NCBI RefSeq assembly: GCF_017815535.1
Contig: NZ_CP072596.1
Span: 1,364,001-1,428,000 of the forward strand
Source of the DNA: Tessaracoccus sp. MC1865
GTDB taxonomy: Bacteria > Actinomycetota > Actinomycetes > Propionibacteriales > Propionibacteriaceae
Direction: 5' to 3'
DNA length: 64,000 nucleotides
This document shows positions 23,707-31,555 of the stretch, piece by piece. The notes beneath the pieces were generated by a model. The model saw nothing but the letters and a program-made list of their open reading frames with translations, was not told where the DNA came from and searched no databases. How positions within the stretch are numbered: position 1 is the first letter of the stretch; each line of letters begins with the position of its first letter. Made by a program: the position numbers and the translations under genes.

Positions 23707-24845
23707 CGCAGTTGGTGAGCAAAGAGGTGATTTCTGAATCGCGTGCTCCTGCTCTGACGAGATGGGAGATGTGGGTCTTCCCAGCGGTGGCGGTGTTCCT
23801 AGCCTTGGCCGTGTTGTATTACGGCGCAATTGATGGGCTGCGTCTTGGCGCGATGGCCGTCTCGGTAGCGGCGGTGATGGCTGGTGGGGTCGCGCCTTGG
23901 TGGCCGCGGGCATCGGCTGTGGCTGCGGTGGTATTGGCCAGTATGGCTGTGGTGCTGATGCCAGACCAGTACACAGGGGCGCTGAGCGGCTTGTTATTGC
24001 CTTTGGTGGCATGCATGACCGCTGGGCATGTGTGGTTCAGCGCAGCATTGGCGCTGTGGGTGCTGTCTCTCCACAGTGTCGACTACTGGAACTCGGTGTC
24101 GTCGCCGACGCTGGCCGGCTTCATCCCATCGATCGTGCTGGAGCTTGCTCTGGTGGCCTGTGCAGTGCTCATCGGGTACGCACTGCGGGCTGGACGCCGA
24201 CGCCGGGAGCAGGAGAGTTCGGAGGCAATCGTCTCGCTCCGGAGGGAGATCTCCCGCGAGTTGCATGACACGGTCGCTTACGAGTTGTCGGTGGCGGCGC
24301 TGAGAGCGGATATCTGCCAGGAACAGGGCCAGGCCAGCAGTGAGGACTTGGAGATCATCGCGGGGCAGTGCCGGCGGGCGATCGCGGATATGCGCAGCAT
24401 CGTGCGGCTGCTGCGGGCCGAGGATCCCCATCACCCCCGCAATCTCGTGGTGCCGACTCAGGCGCTTATCAAACAACGCTCGGAGGCCCTGAAGGAGGCA
24501 GGTTTCCAGTGGGCCCAGCACGTGGACTTCGAGTTCGACCAGTTGCCTCGGCCTGTCAATGAGACGCTGTCGAGGATCCTGGTCGAGGTGTTCAACAACA
24601 TCGAGCGCCATGCCGCACCCGGGCAGTGCTCACTGATTGCGTCGTGGACCGGGCCGCAGGTGGAGGTGTCAATCACCAACCCCTACCGGGCCAACGATGC
24701 TGCCACATCTGACCGCCCCAGGTTCGGGATCCTCGGTATGAGCGAACGGGCTACGGCGGCTGGTGGATTGCTGACGGCCACCGCTCATGCGCAGTGGTGG
24801 ATGGTTCGCTTGTCTCTGCCCGCCGCACAGGTGAGGACCGCATGA
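23703..24845 (+). CDS. Sensor histidine kinase (HisKA_3, NarL/DesK type)
   Basis: 380 residues. Residues ~24-163 hold about five to six membrane spans with almost no external domain, as in kinases sensing peptides or membrane state. The phosphoacceptor is His188 in REISRELHDT; the ATP-binding part shows the N-box EVFNNIERHA and the G-box FGILGMSERA. It overlaps the secreted peptide gene by 4 nt and the response-regulator gene by 4 nt, so the three are one unit. The usual partner is a LuxR-type regulator, which follows. Confidence 0.9.
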   Translation: MTQLVSKEVISESRAPALTRWEMWVFPAVAVFLALAVLYYGAIDGLRLGAMAVSVAAVMAGGVAPWWPRASAVAAVVLASMAVVLMPDQYTGALSGLLLPLVACMTAGHVWFSAALALWVLSLHSVDYWNSVSSPTLAGFIPSIVLELALVACAVLIGYALRAGRRRREQESSEAIVSLRREISRELHDTVAYELSVAALRADICQEQGQASSEDLEIIAGQCRRAIADMRSIVRLLRAEDPHHPRNLVVPTQALIKQRSEALKEAGFQWAQHVDFEFDQLPRPVNETLSRILVEVFNNIERHAAPGQCSLIASWTGPQVEVSITNPYRANDAATSDRPRFGILGMSERATAAGGLLTATAHAQWWMVRLSLPAAQVRTA

Positions 24846-25483
24846 GGCTCGTGAAACAAGAGCCCGTCAGCGTGGTCTTGGCCGACGATGACCTGTTCGT
24901 CCGGGAGACCCTCGGGTCCCTGATCGCTGCCCAGGAGGGATTTCATCTCGCAGGTACCGCTGCAGATGGCGAGGAAGCATTGGAGCTCATCGCCTCGTCA
25001 CCGCCTCGGGTGGCGTTGGTCGACATCCAGATGCCTGTCTTGGACGGATTGCAGGTCTTGGCCAGGGCCGTCGTTCTCAGCCCTGAGACCCGTGTGTTGA
25101 TGCTGACTTCGTTCGATGACAACGTGACCATTCGCACCGCCTTGAGCCGCGGCGCCCACGGCTACCTTCTCAAGAGTGCGCGTCCTCGCGCCATTCTCGA
25201 TGCCATCCGTGCAACTGCGACCGGATCCAGTGTGGTGTCGCCGGAGATCCTCGAGACCTTGGCACCCGAAGGTAGCCCTCTTCCTGAGTCAGTGGATCTC
25301 ACTGAAGCGGAACTTGATGCGCTGCGGCTCTTGGTCCTGGGCAAGTCCAATGCCGAGATCGCCGCCGACCTCTACTTGTCGGAGTCATCAGTCAAGGCGC
25401 GCCTGGCAAGCGCCGCGGCGAAGCTCAACACCCACTCCCGGGTGTCAACCGCAGTGCGCTGCATCCAGATGGGCTTGGTCTGA
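24842..25483 (+). CDS. LuxR/NarL-type response regulator
   Basis: 213 residues from the ATG at 24842 (GAGG 6 nt upstream, overlapping the kinase stop). The receiver domain has the acidic pocket ADDD near 14-17, phosphoacceptor Asp61 in VALVDIQMPVLDG, the Thr of MLTSFDD and Lys of YLLKSA. The C-terminal helix-turn-helix is LTEAELDALRLLVLGKS through SESSVKARLASAAAKL. It should bind promoters when phosphorylated by the adjacent kinase; the two peptide/membrane-protein operons at 26629-28774 are the obvious candidate targets. Confidence 0.92.
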   Translation: MRLVKQEPVSVVLADDDLFVRETLGSLIAAQEGFHLAGTAADGEEALELIASSPPRVALVDIQMPVLDGLQVLARAVVLSPETRVLMLTSFDDNVTIRTALSRGAHGYLLKSARPRAILDAIRATATGSSVVSPEILETLAPEGSPLPESVDLTEAELDALRLLVLGKSNAEIAADLYLSESSVKARLASAAAKLNTHSRVSTAVRCIQMGLV

Positions 25484-25536
25484 CTGATGCCGCGCATCGA
25501 CCAAGCGACCGAAACTCGAGAGACCAGAGGCCAGAA

Positions 25537-25881
25537 ATGGACGTGATCGTAAAGCTCTTCGTTGTGACTATTGTCGGTTGCGCGGTGGCTCTCTTCGACG
25601 TGCTGCCGCTTTGGCGGGTGGGTGTTGCCGGGGCATTGCTGGCGGTGGTGATCGTTGGTGTCTCCATGGTCCAACGCACCGGGGCTCGGCCGACGCTGGC
25701 CTATCACTGCGCGACATCGATTGCAGTGTTTGCCACGATCAGCGCCTCGATGATCGGCCACCCGGCCTTTCCGCAGATGACGGGCATGGCTCTCGTCGCG
25801 GCCGTGGCCAGCATCGCGATGCGTCAATGGATCCACACACCGGCGACGAATCCGGAGCTGCCCGCCGATGACATTGACTGA
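25537..25881 (+). CDS. Small membrane protein downstream of the two-component system
   Basis: 114 residues with three or four predicted membrane spans (about 5-25, 28-48, 60-82, 85-101) and a short polar tail. It begins 53 nt after the regulator stop in the same orientation. No family recognised. Position suggests a part of the same locus, for example self-protection or peptide export, but this is inference. Confidence 0.6.
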   Translation: MDVIVKLFVVTIVGCAVALFDVLPLWRVGVAGALLAVVIVGVSMVQRTGARPTLAYHCATSIAVFATISASMIGHPAFPQMTGMALVAAVASIAMRQWIHTPATNPELPADDID

Positions 25882-25933
25882 GCTTGCCCGGGCAGAAGGT
25901 ATCCATCAAAGAGAATGGTGAGATCGAAGGGAG

Positions 25934-26625
25934 ATGACCAGGAAGAACGAGGCGCACTGGCAGCATTTTGAGGAGATGGCTCAAGCCCCGGAGCTGCGGG
26001 TCATCGGGATTATGCCTCAGGTCCCTCCCGGTGATCTGAGTGCTGACTTCATCGACCATATGGAAGTCGCCCGCAATGATGACTATGCGGGGAGGTTTTC
26101 CTTCGTGCTGCTGGCGATGATGCATTTCTTTCCTCGGTGTGTGGTCTACGTCGAGGCCGACCGGAGGAAGGACTACAGGATGTTTCGCGGTGCCAGGCCC
26201 AAACGGGATGTGGGTGGATTCCCTCCTGAGAAGCTGGAGGCCTACATCCGTGCCACAATGCAGGGCGGTACCGTCGGTATGTTCTTCTACTTCACCGATC
26301 CAGATGTCTGGATCCGCCTCGAAGGCCGCTTCGACATGACATCCTCGGCGAGGACCCGCAATTCGATGCGCTGCTCAGTAAGGTGGTCGCCTCCCAAGGG
26401 CTCTTCTTGCATCGGGCCAACGATCTCTTCCAACGCGTCATCGCCGAGCTATTGAGGATCAGCTGGGCCCGCCCGAAGGATGCAGCGGTATCGGCGCGTG
26501 ATCAGTCAACGGTATGGGGACGAGCTTCAGCCTCGGTGCAGTTGGGCCTTCAGCCGGCACATGATCAACCTCGTCGAGACGTTGCTGTTGAACAATGCCT
26601 CGACGAGGTTGATTGGCTTGGTTGA
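25934..26625 (+). pseudogene. Unknown cytoplasmic protein with a -1 frameshift
   Basis: The frame from the ATG at 25934 (GAAGGGAG upstream) reads a coherent protein to about 26335 (FFYFTDPDVWIRLEGRFD) and then becomes Ser/Arg-rich noise. From 26335 the -1 frame continues coherently: HDILGEDPQFDALLSKVVASQ, then LFLHRANDLFQRVIAELLRISW, to a stop at 26623-26625. A single missing base at FD/HD explains it. Joined length is about 230 residues. No family recognised. It could be a decayed gene, a sequencing error or, less likely, recoding. Confidence 0.6.
26564..26613. terminator. 15-bp perfect inverted repeat between convergent genes
   Basis: ATCAACCTCGTCGAG (26564-26578) and CTCGACGAGGTTGAT (26599-26613) are exact complements separated by 20 nt. 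It overlaps the end of the frameshifted gene (plus) and lies just before the stop of the small membrane protein gene (minus, 26629), so it can fold in both transcripts. No T-run, so bidirectional termination is inferred. Confidence 0.5.
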
Positions 26626-26628
26626 GTG

Positions 26629-26886
26629 TCAGGCTCGGCTGAGGTCCTCTATGGCTTGGGTGATGGACACGCCGGGGTGTTTGTCCCGGTGCCGGCGGAT
26701 CTCAGATGGGGAGGGGACGCCATTGAGGCCCAACTGAAACTCCTTGGCGGGTGTCGCTCCGAAGAAGAAGATCATCATTGACACCAATGCCAGACCGCTT
26801 GCTGCGAGGAACTGCCCATCTCCGGCGAAGAGTGCAGAACTCACTAAGAAGAGAAAACCTGCACCTAGTTCGATGGATTTGATCAT
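26629..26886 (-). CDS. Small two-span membrane protein, candidate immunity protein
   Basis: 85 residues from the ATG at 26886; AAGGAG is 9 nt upstream of it but only 3 nt from the ATG at 26892, so the inner start is preferred. Two membrane spans (about 4-20 and 25-44) are followed by a soluble tail with PSPSEIRRHRDKHPGVSITQAIEDL. It starts about 20 nt after the stop of the secreted protein gene 26909-27439, in the same orientation. Small membrane proteins next to secreted peptides are often bacteriocin immunity proteins; this is by analogy only. Confidence 0.55.
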   Translation of the reverse strand: MIKSIELGAGFLFLVSSALFAGDGQFLAASGLALVSMMIFFFGATPAKEFQLGLNGVPSPSEIRRHRDKHPGVSITQAIEDLSRA

Positions 26887-26908
26887 TGTCATTGGCTCCT
26901 TCCGAGAG

Positions 26909-27439
26909 TCAGCTGAAGCACTGAGTCTTGATCGCGGTGATTCCGAAGAGCTCACCTGCCAGTCCTGCGAGGGCGCCTCCTGCGGCCTTCATCTTCTCAT
27001 AGGAGAAACTTGCGCCCCACATGACCTTGACCGCCTCAGTGACGCCTCCGAGGCTCTTGATCAGCTTCTTGATCTTCAGAATCTTGGCAGCAGCGAACAA
27101 GTTGGAGGCGAGGAATGCTGCGATGGCTCCAGTGCAGCCGAGGATGCTTGCGCGCGGCACCACCAAGTTGTTGGCCACCCAGTCGTGCGTGGCGACGTCC
27201 CCAGCTTCCAGTACGGAGGTGGGAATCTGATCGATGAGTTCCAGGGCGCTCATGAGGTCGGCTGCGGTGGTCGTGAGCCTGGGATTGAGTGCGGGTTCCG
27301 CCGTGGCAACCTGGGCAGAGGCATAGGAAGGGGTCGGGGTCGTTTCCGCTGCATTCGCCGGGGTGCACAACCCTGCTCCGCCGATCGCCACTGCGAGGAT
27401 CGTCATCGAGGCCAAGGCGTTCCTGACACGGGGTTGCAT
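26909..27439 (-). CDS. Secreted protein with cationic, Gly/Ala-rich C-terminal segment; bacteriocin-like
   Basis: 176 residues, AAGGAG 7 nt before the ATG. Residues 1-30 are a signal peptide ending in ANAA. After a Thr/Pro/Ala-rich stretch and a helical middle, residues ~100-176 read CTGAIAAFLASNLFAAAKIL, KIKKLIKSLGGVTEAVKV and a final Gly/Ala-rich part ending TQCFS, with Cys at both ends of the segment. Hydrophobic-cationic helices like this occur in Sec-exported bacteriocins and in circular bacteriocins. No known family is recognised. It forms a two-gene unit with the downstream small membrane protein. Confidence 0.6.
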   Translation of the reverse strand: MQPRVRNALASMTILAVAIGGAGLCTPANAAETTPTPSYASAQVATAEPALNPRLTTTAADLMSALELIDQIPTSVLEAGDVATHDWVANNLVVPRASILGCTGAIAAFLASNLFAAAKILKIKKLIKSLGGVTEAVKVMWGASFSYEKMKAAGGALAGLAGELFGITAIKTQCFS

Positions 27440-27784
27440 TTGATAGCTCCTTCTTCCATGGCTGCGTCATCGGATCTCGATGCGCTTGCACTCCTCATCG
27501 TGCCGTCTCCTGGCTCTCCCAACAACGGTCATCTGGCCAGTCTGCGTTGTCTGGTCGGATGGAGTTTCGGCGCCGTGATGGACGGATGGCTGCCGTGCGC
27601 GGATGGGGATCCTGGGCTACTTGCGGGCAGCGTCTTGGCTCATTTCCAGAGGGCATGCGGGTCCCCGCTCAGTTACACCGAGAGGACCGTCGACACCGGG
27701 CCTCTACTATCCAATCGGTCTGACATTGACCTCCATTTGGGCAGGGCTGGTTCTGTGCTGCTCGTGAGGCCTTTCTTGTCTCGT

Positions 27785-27797
27785 ATGGTCACACCAT
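27785..27797. promoter_or_regulatory. ATGGT-CAC-ACCAT palindrome before the second peptide operon
   Basis: A perfect 5-bp inverted repeat with 3-bp spacer lies 25 bp before the ATG at 27822, where a promoter would be (TACTAC at about 27801 may be the -10). It is a candidate operator for the nearby LuxR-type regulator. The rest of 27440-27821, the region between the two divergent operons, shows no gene and I could not find the same palindrome before the minus-strand operon. Confidence 0.35.
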
Positions 27798-27821
27798 CGG
27801 CTACTACATGAAGAGGTAATC

Positions 27822-28316
27822 ATGACTCGATCACACCCGCGTACGAGACTGGTCGCTGCGGCGCTCACCGCAGCCACTGCGGTGGCAGGATGGGGCTTGA
27901 CCCCCGCCATTTCCCACGCGACGCCCCAGCCAGCCGCCGTTGTTGCTGCCACCCACCAAGCCTCCACCACGTTCGGCGGTCTGACAGCACCACAGTGGCT
28001 CGAGGTGGCCAACACAGCCCGTGCCGCGGGCGATCTCCAAGCCGCCCACGCAGCAGGAGAAGCAGCTGGCCGCGCTGATGGGATTGCATCACGTTCGTGG
28101 ACTGCGATCGCGAAGAAGGCCATCAAAGCTGCCCTGACTTACGGCCGTCCGTATCTGCCGAAGACGATCCGGCCCTGGGCCGACAAGATCGTGAAGGTCA
28201 TCGATCAGATGAGCGCCACCACCGAATACGGGATCACGATCTTCCTTGTCAACCAAGGGTTGCCGGTGGATGTCGCCCGAGCAACTGCCCAGTGGATCGT
28301 GTTCTTCCTGATCTGA
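27822..28316 (+). CDS. Secreted protein with cationic hydrophobic C-terminus; bacteriocin-like
   Basis: 164 residues with AAGAGGT 6 nt before the ATG. A signal peptide covers residues 1-33 (SHATP cleavage region). A helical middle (APQWLEVANTARAAGDLQAA) leads to a C-terminal segment of about 65 residues: AIAKKAIKAALTYGRPYLP, KTIRPWADKIVKVIDQM and a very hydrophobic end IVFFLI. Arrangement parallels 26909-27439 (signal peptide, helical middle, cationic-hydrophobic end, membrane partner) although the sequences differ. Activity as a bacteriocin is inferred. Confidence 0.6.
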   Translation: MTRSHPRTRLVAAALTAATAVAGWGLTPAISHATPQPAAVVAATHQASTTFGGLTAPQWLEVANTARAAGDLQAAHAAGEAAGRADGIASRSWTAIAKKAIKAALTYGRPYLPKTIRPWADKIVKVIDQMSATTEYGITIFLVNQGLPVDVARATAQWIVFFLI

Positions 28317-28774
28317 TGAGCGCTGATGATCCGGCTCGACACGGCCCCGCGTGGGTACCGCTGCTCCTGGCAGGTGCCGTCCTCGTGGCGGCCCTGCCGA
28401 TGCTCGCCGGGATCGTTGTGACGGCTGCGGTTCCGTGGTTTGGAACGCTGCGGGTCCCCGTCTGGACGGTGCTGCTGCACGTGTTGTGGATGTACCCGGT
28501 GCTGTGGCTCTATTCGTTGGTCGCTGATCCCATCGAGAAGTTCTACGTCACCGCCGCGACGCACAACCCTGGCCGTAACCCGGGCCGGCTCCCGCCAGGG
28601 TTCTGGATCGAGCGCTTGGCGGACGTGGCGGCATGGCTCGTGCTGGCGTTGATGTACACCGTGGTGTTCACCGACACCGTGGGTGTGCTCGTTTCATCGC
28701 TGCTGACAGCCCTGCTCTACAAGCCCACCCTTGCCCTGCTCGAACGCACAGCACCTCCAGAGAACGACAGCTGA
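28316..28774 (+). CDS. Four-span membrane protein coupled to the secreted protein, candidate immunity protein
   Basis: 152 residues. The stop of the preceding gene and this ATG share one base (TGATG), so translation is coupled. Four hydrophobic spans are visible (about 10-35, 42-63, 95-117, 120-138), with a soluble loop DPIEKFYVTAATHNPGRN in the middle. No family recognised. Tight coupling to an exported cationic peptide-like protein suggests immunity or export. Confidence 0.6.
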   Translation: MSADDPARHGPAWVPLLLAGAVLVAALPMLAGIVVTAAVPWFGTLRVPVWTVLLHVLWMYPVLWLYSLVADPIEKFYVTAATHNPGRNPGRLPPGFWIERLADVAAWLVLALMYTVVFTDTVGVLVSSLLTALLYKPTLALLERTAPPENDS

Positions 28775-28808
28775 CCCGACTGGGCCTGGACATCTGCCGG
28801 CAACGAGT

Positions 28809-29330
28809 TCACTCGGCTTGGCGAGCTGGGCCGGTGCGGAGCCAGGCTCTGATGCGGCCGCGGGCGTTGGTGTAGGGCGATGACGTGTTGAACGAGATCA
28901 TGCGCCCCATGGTCCACTTGCCGTACCAGGGCTCGCCGTAGAGTTCCTCGTTGGAGTAGCCCTCGGTGAGGGTGAGGATCTCGTTCTTGGCGTCGAGGAG
29001 TTGGCCGCGCAGGCCGTCCCATGGTTCGGAGGCGTGTTCGGCGTAGTAGCGCTGTGCGAGCAGGCCCAGTTCGTTCCACTTGATGCCGGGGGCGGGGAAT
29101 TCATCTGGGAGTCCCTCGGCGCGTCGTCGGTGCCAGGTGAGGACTTGCTGGTTCCAGCCGATCAGGTAGGCGACCAGATCGGCCGGGCTCATCATGGTTC
29201 CAGCGGCATGACCAGCCAGCACCGGTTCGCGGGCGGCGTCGGCCGGAACTCGGTCGAGGTCCTTGTCCAACTGCTGGTAGGTCTTCTCGATCGCCGCGAT
29301 GAGTTCGTCCTTGCTGGCAGGAACAGTCAC
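28809..29330 (-). CDS. ClbS/DfsB family four-helix bundle protein
   Basis: 173 residues, matching the usual length. It opens VPASKDELIAAIEKTYQQLDKDL and contains MSPADLVAYLIGWNQQVLTWH and GYSNEELYGEPWYGKWTMGRM, the hallmarks of the DinB-related ClbS/DfsB family. ClbS protects colibactin producers by hydrolysing the toxin; DfsB is a putative thiol-dependent transferase. The specific role here is unknown. It converges on the second peptide operon. Confidence 0.85.
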   Translation of the reverse strand: MTVPASKDELIAAIEKTYQQLDKDLDRVPADAAREPVLAGHAAGTMMSPADLVAYLIGWNQQVLTWHRRRAEGLPDEFPAPGIKWNELGLLAQRYYAEHASEPWDGLRGQLLDAKNEILTLTEGYSNEELYGEPWYGKWTMGRMISFNTSSPYTNARGRIRAWLRTGPARQAE

Positions 29331-29547
29331 TGCGGGCCCCTGACGCGAAGACGATGATCATGGTGAGAATGCATGGGGCCTCTCCTTCGGGCACGGGAAC
29401 TCACCCAAAGGATACGACTCTGTATGGAGGCGGTCTGCAAGGGTGTGCCACGGGGCCACCTCAAACTCCATCCAAGGTCCAACTCTCGCAGCAAGAGCAG
29501 GCGGGGCGAAGCTGTTGAGGAGCGATTGTGGTACAGTTTGCAGTGCA

Positions 29548-29577
29548 GACCCCCCCACACACGTGGATCAGGGGGTC
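29548..29577. repeat. Stem-loop in a gene-free stretch
   Basis: GACCCCC (29548-29554) pairs with GGGGGTC (29571-29577); an inner CCAC/GTGG pairing is also possible. It lies in 29331-29630, which holds no convincing gene. A second inverted repeat, GGCGCC twice, follows at about 29592-29614. It may terminate the DUF3800 remnant transcript. Confidence 0.4.
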
Positions 29578-29630
29578 TAGCTGTTTTGTGCGGCGCCTCG
29601 TCTGGCCGGCGCCGTACATCCCGCGGGGGG

Positions 29631-30084
29631 TCAGAGCCTTTCCGGTGTCCGGCGGGGATCTCTGGCAGCTAGATACTGGTGATACCAGTTGGCGGCAAAC
29701 TCGTTCTTGGGATGAGGATCTGCGACGACGTGTGCACACCACGCAACCAGATCTGCCATCTGGACCAGCTGCGAGTGTGACGAGTCCAGATAGATTGCAT
29801 CCTCGATCACCCGGCGCTGCCCCAAGCTGAGACCACGATGGGTAGTGCGGTAGATGGAATCACTGCCGTCGCCATCCATGAAGATCAGCGCCAACGAGTC
29901 GCTCACAGCCAGTTCTTCCTAGAACGCCGGACCAGAGCGCTGTAGGCGGTATGCCGAGTTTGGGCCACGTCCTCGGGAGCCCCATGTCGGAACACCGCAC
30001 CAACGGTGAGGCCCTCGGTCGATGCGAGCGTCGAGAGGCACTCGACCGCGACTGCTCGCCCCAGGTCCTTCCAGTACGGCTGGC
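29631..30084 (-). pseudogene. DUF3800 gene remnant cut by the IS3 element
   Basis: The 3' frame (from 29906) has the DUF3800 C-terminal signature: IEDAIYLDSSHSQLVQMADLVAWCAHV. The 5' part in another frame (QPYWKDLGRAVAVECLSTLAS through RRSRKNWL) ends at a TGA overlapping a GTG, so a frameshift separates the two. The N-terminal half with the usual YVDES motif is missing because the reading runs straight into the IS end at 30085. An ATG at 30115 lies inside the IS inverted repeat. The original protein was probably an RNase H-fold hydrolase-like DUF3800. Confidence 0.75.
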
Positions 30085-30138
30085 TGAATCGCACTGGGTT
30101 GGTTGGAGTCTCCATCGTTTTGAAACGAGGATGGTCTC

Positions 30139-30483
30139 ATGCCGAAGGACACCACCCCGGGGAAGCCGACCACGCGTCGCTACAGCCCTGAAGAGAAGGC
30201 CGCTGCGGTGCGGATGGTCAGGACACTGCGTGCCGAGTTGGGAACCGGGCACGGCACGGTGCAACGCGTCGCGGCCCAGCTCGGTTACGGCACCGAATCG
30301 GTGCGTTCCTGGGTTCGCCAAGCTGACATCGATGAGGGCCACGTCGCCGGGGTCAGCACCGGCGATTCGGAGAGGTTGAAGGCGCTTGAGCAGGAAAACC
30401 GTGAGCTCAGGCGTGCCAACGAAATCTTGAAGAGGGCAGCGAGTTTCTTCGGGGCGGAGCTCGACCGCCAGCACAAGAAGTAG
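30139..30483 (+). CDS. IS3-family transposase OrfA
   Basis: 114 residues. An N-terminal helix-turn-helix (RRYSPEEKAAAVRMV, TVQRVAAQLGYGTESVRSWVRQ) binds the IS ends, followed by a leucine-zipper-like helix LKALEQENRELRRANEILKRA. The stop TAG is at 30481-30483. OrfB is reached by a programmed -1 shift near CACAAGAAG at the end of this gene, giving the OrfAB transposase. Confidence 0.92.
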   Translation: MPKDTTPGKPTTRRYSPEEKAAAVRMVRTLRAELGTGHGTVQRVAAQLGYGTESVRSWVRQADIDEGHVAGVSTGDSERLKALEQENRELRRANEILKRAASFFGAELDRQHKK

Positions 30484-30530
30484 CCGCGTTCATCGACGCC
30501 AACCGCGACGACATCGTCGCGGGACGGCGT

Positions 30531-31406
30531 TTGGGGGTCGAGCTCATCTGCCGCGTGTTGCAGGTGGCCCCAAGCAGCTACTACGCGATCAAGGGCCGGC
30601 AACCCTCGGCACGGGCTCAGCGTGATGAGGTGATGGGCCCAGTCGTGCGGCGGCTGTGGGAGGACAACTACCGCGTCTACGGTGCGCGGAAGATCTGGAA
30701 GGCAGCCCGACGTGCAGGTCACGACGTGGGCCGCGACCAGGTCGCCCGACTGATGCGCGCCGCCGGGATCGAAGGCGTGCGGCGAACCAAACGGGTCCGC
30801 ACCACCAAGCCCGACCCGGGCATGCCGCGGCACCCCGACCTGGTCCGCCGCGACTTCACTGCCACGGCACCGAACCAGCTGTGGGTCACCGACCTGACGT
30901 TCGTGCCGACCTGGGCCGGCATCGCCTACGTCTGCTTCATCATCGACGCCTGCTCGAGAATGGTCGTCGGTTGGCGGGTCGCGTCCCACATGCGGACCAC
31001 GATGGTCCTCGACGCCATCGAAATGGCCCGCTGGTCACGCGGCACTCAGCTCGATGGGCTGCGGTGTCACTCCGATGCCGGGTCCCAGTTCACGTCGATC
31101 CGCTACGGCGAGCGCCTCGCTGAGATCGGTGCGGTGCCCTCGATCGGCACCGTCGGCGATTCGTATGACAATGCCCTCGCCGAGACGGTGAACGGCTACT
31201 ACAAGGCCGAGTTGATCCGCGGCCCGGCCCGTGAAGGACGCCCCTGGAAGACGGTGGAAGACGTCGAACTCGCCACACTGAGCTGGGTCCACTGGCACAA
31301 CCACCAGCGCTTGCACAGCTATCTGTCCGACGTCCCACCAGCAGAGTTCGAGGAAACGCTCTACGCTACGAAACGGACCGACCAACACCTGGTCGGAATC
31401 CAATAG
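30531..31406 (+). CDS. IS3-family transposase OrfB (DDE integrase core)
   Basis: 291 residues from the GTG/ATG-like start, but the frame is open upstream and joins OrfA by -1 frameshift (VAAFIDANRDD lies in this frame from 30480). The catalytic triad is visible as WVTDLTFVPT (first Asp), HSDAGSQFTS (second Asp) and DNALAETVNGYYKAELI (Glu). C-terminal WVHWHNHQRLHSYL is typical of IS3. It appears intact, so the copy may be active. Confidence 0.93.
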   Translation: MGVELICRVLQVAPSSYYAIKGRQPSARAQRDEVMGPVVRRLWEDNYRVYGARKIWKAARRAGHDVGRDQVARLMRAAGIEGVRRTKRVRTTKPDPGMPRHPDLVRRDFTATAPNQLWVTDLTFVPTWAGIAYVCFIIDACSRMVVGWRVASHMRTTMVLDAIEMARWSRGTQLDGLRCHSDAGSQFTSIRYGERLAEIGAVPSIGTVGDSYDNALAETVNGYYKAELIRGPAREGRPWKTVEDVELATLSWVHWHNHQRLHSYLSDVPPAEFEETLYATKRTDQHLVGIQ

Positions 31407-31555
31407 CCCGAGCCTCCATCAGGCCCAGTGCGATTCACACTGATTTGGTGTTGTATCTGTTTGCCATCGAGACGAAACGGTGCCGGTGCCTCGACCCAGC
31501 CGTCGACTTCGGCATCACCAAAGGTCAACCACTCCCAGAGGTCAGAAACCCCAGA

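Larger units (their letters stand above)
30085..31437 (+). mobile_element. IS3-family insertion sequence (about 1353 bp)
   Basis: Ends are defined by a 14-bp perfect inverted repeat, TGAATCGCACTGGG at 30085-30098 and CCCAGTGCGATTCA at 31424-31437, continuing imperfectly as TGGAG(T/G)CTC (30104-30112, 31410-31418). The TG...CA termini suit IS3. It carries orfA and orfB in overlapping phases. Flanking triplets differ (GGC left, CAC right), so no target duplication remains, consistent with later rearrangement at this site. Confidence 0.88.
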
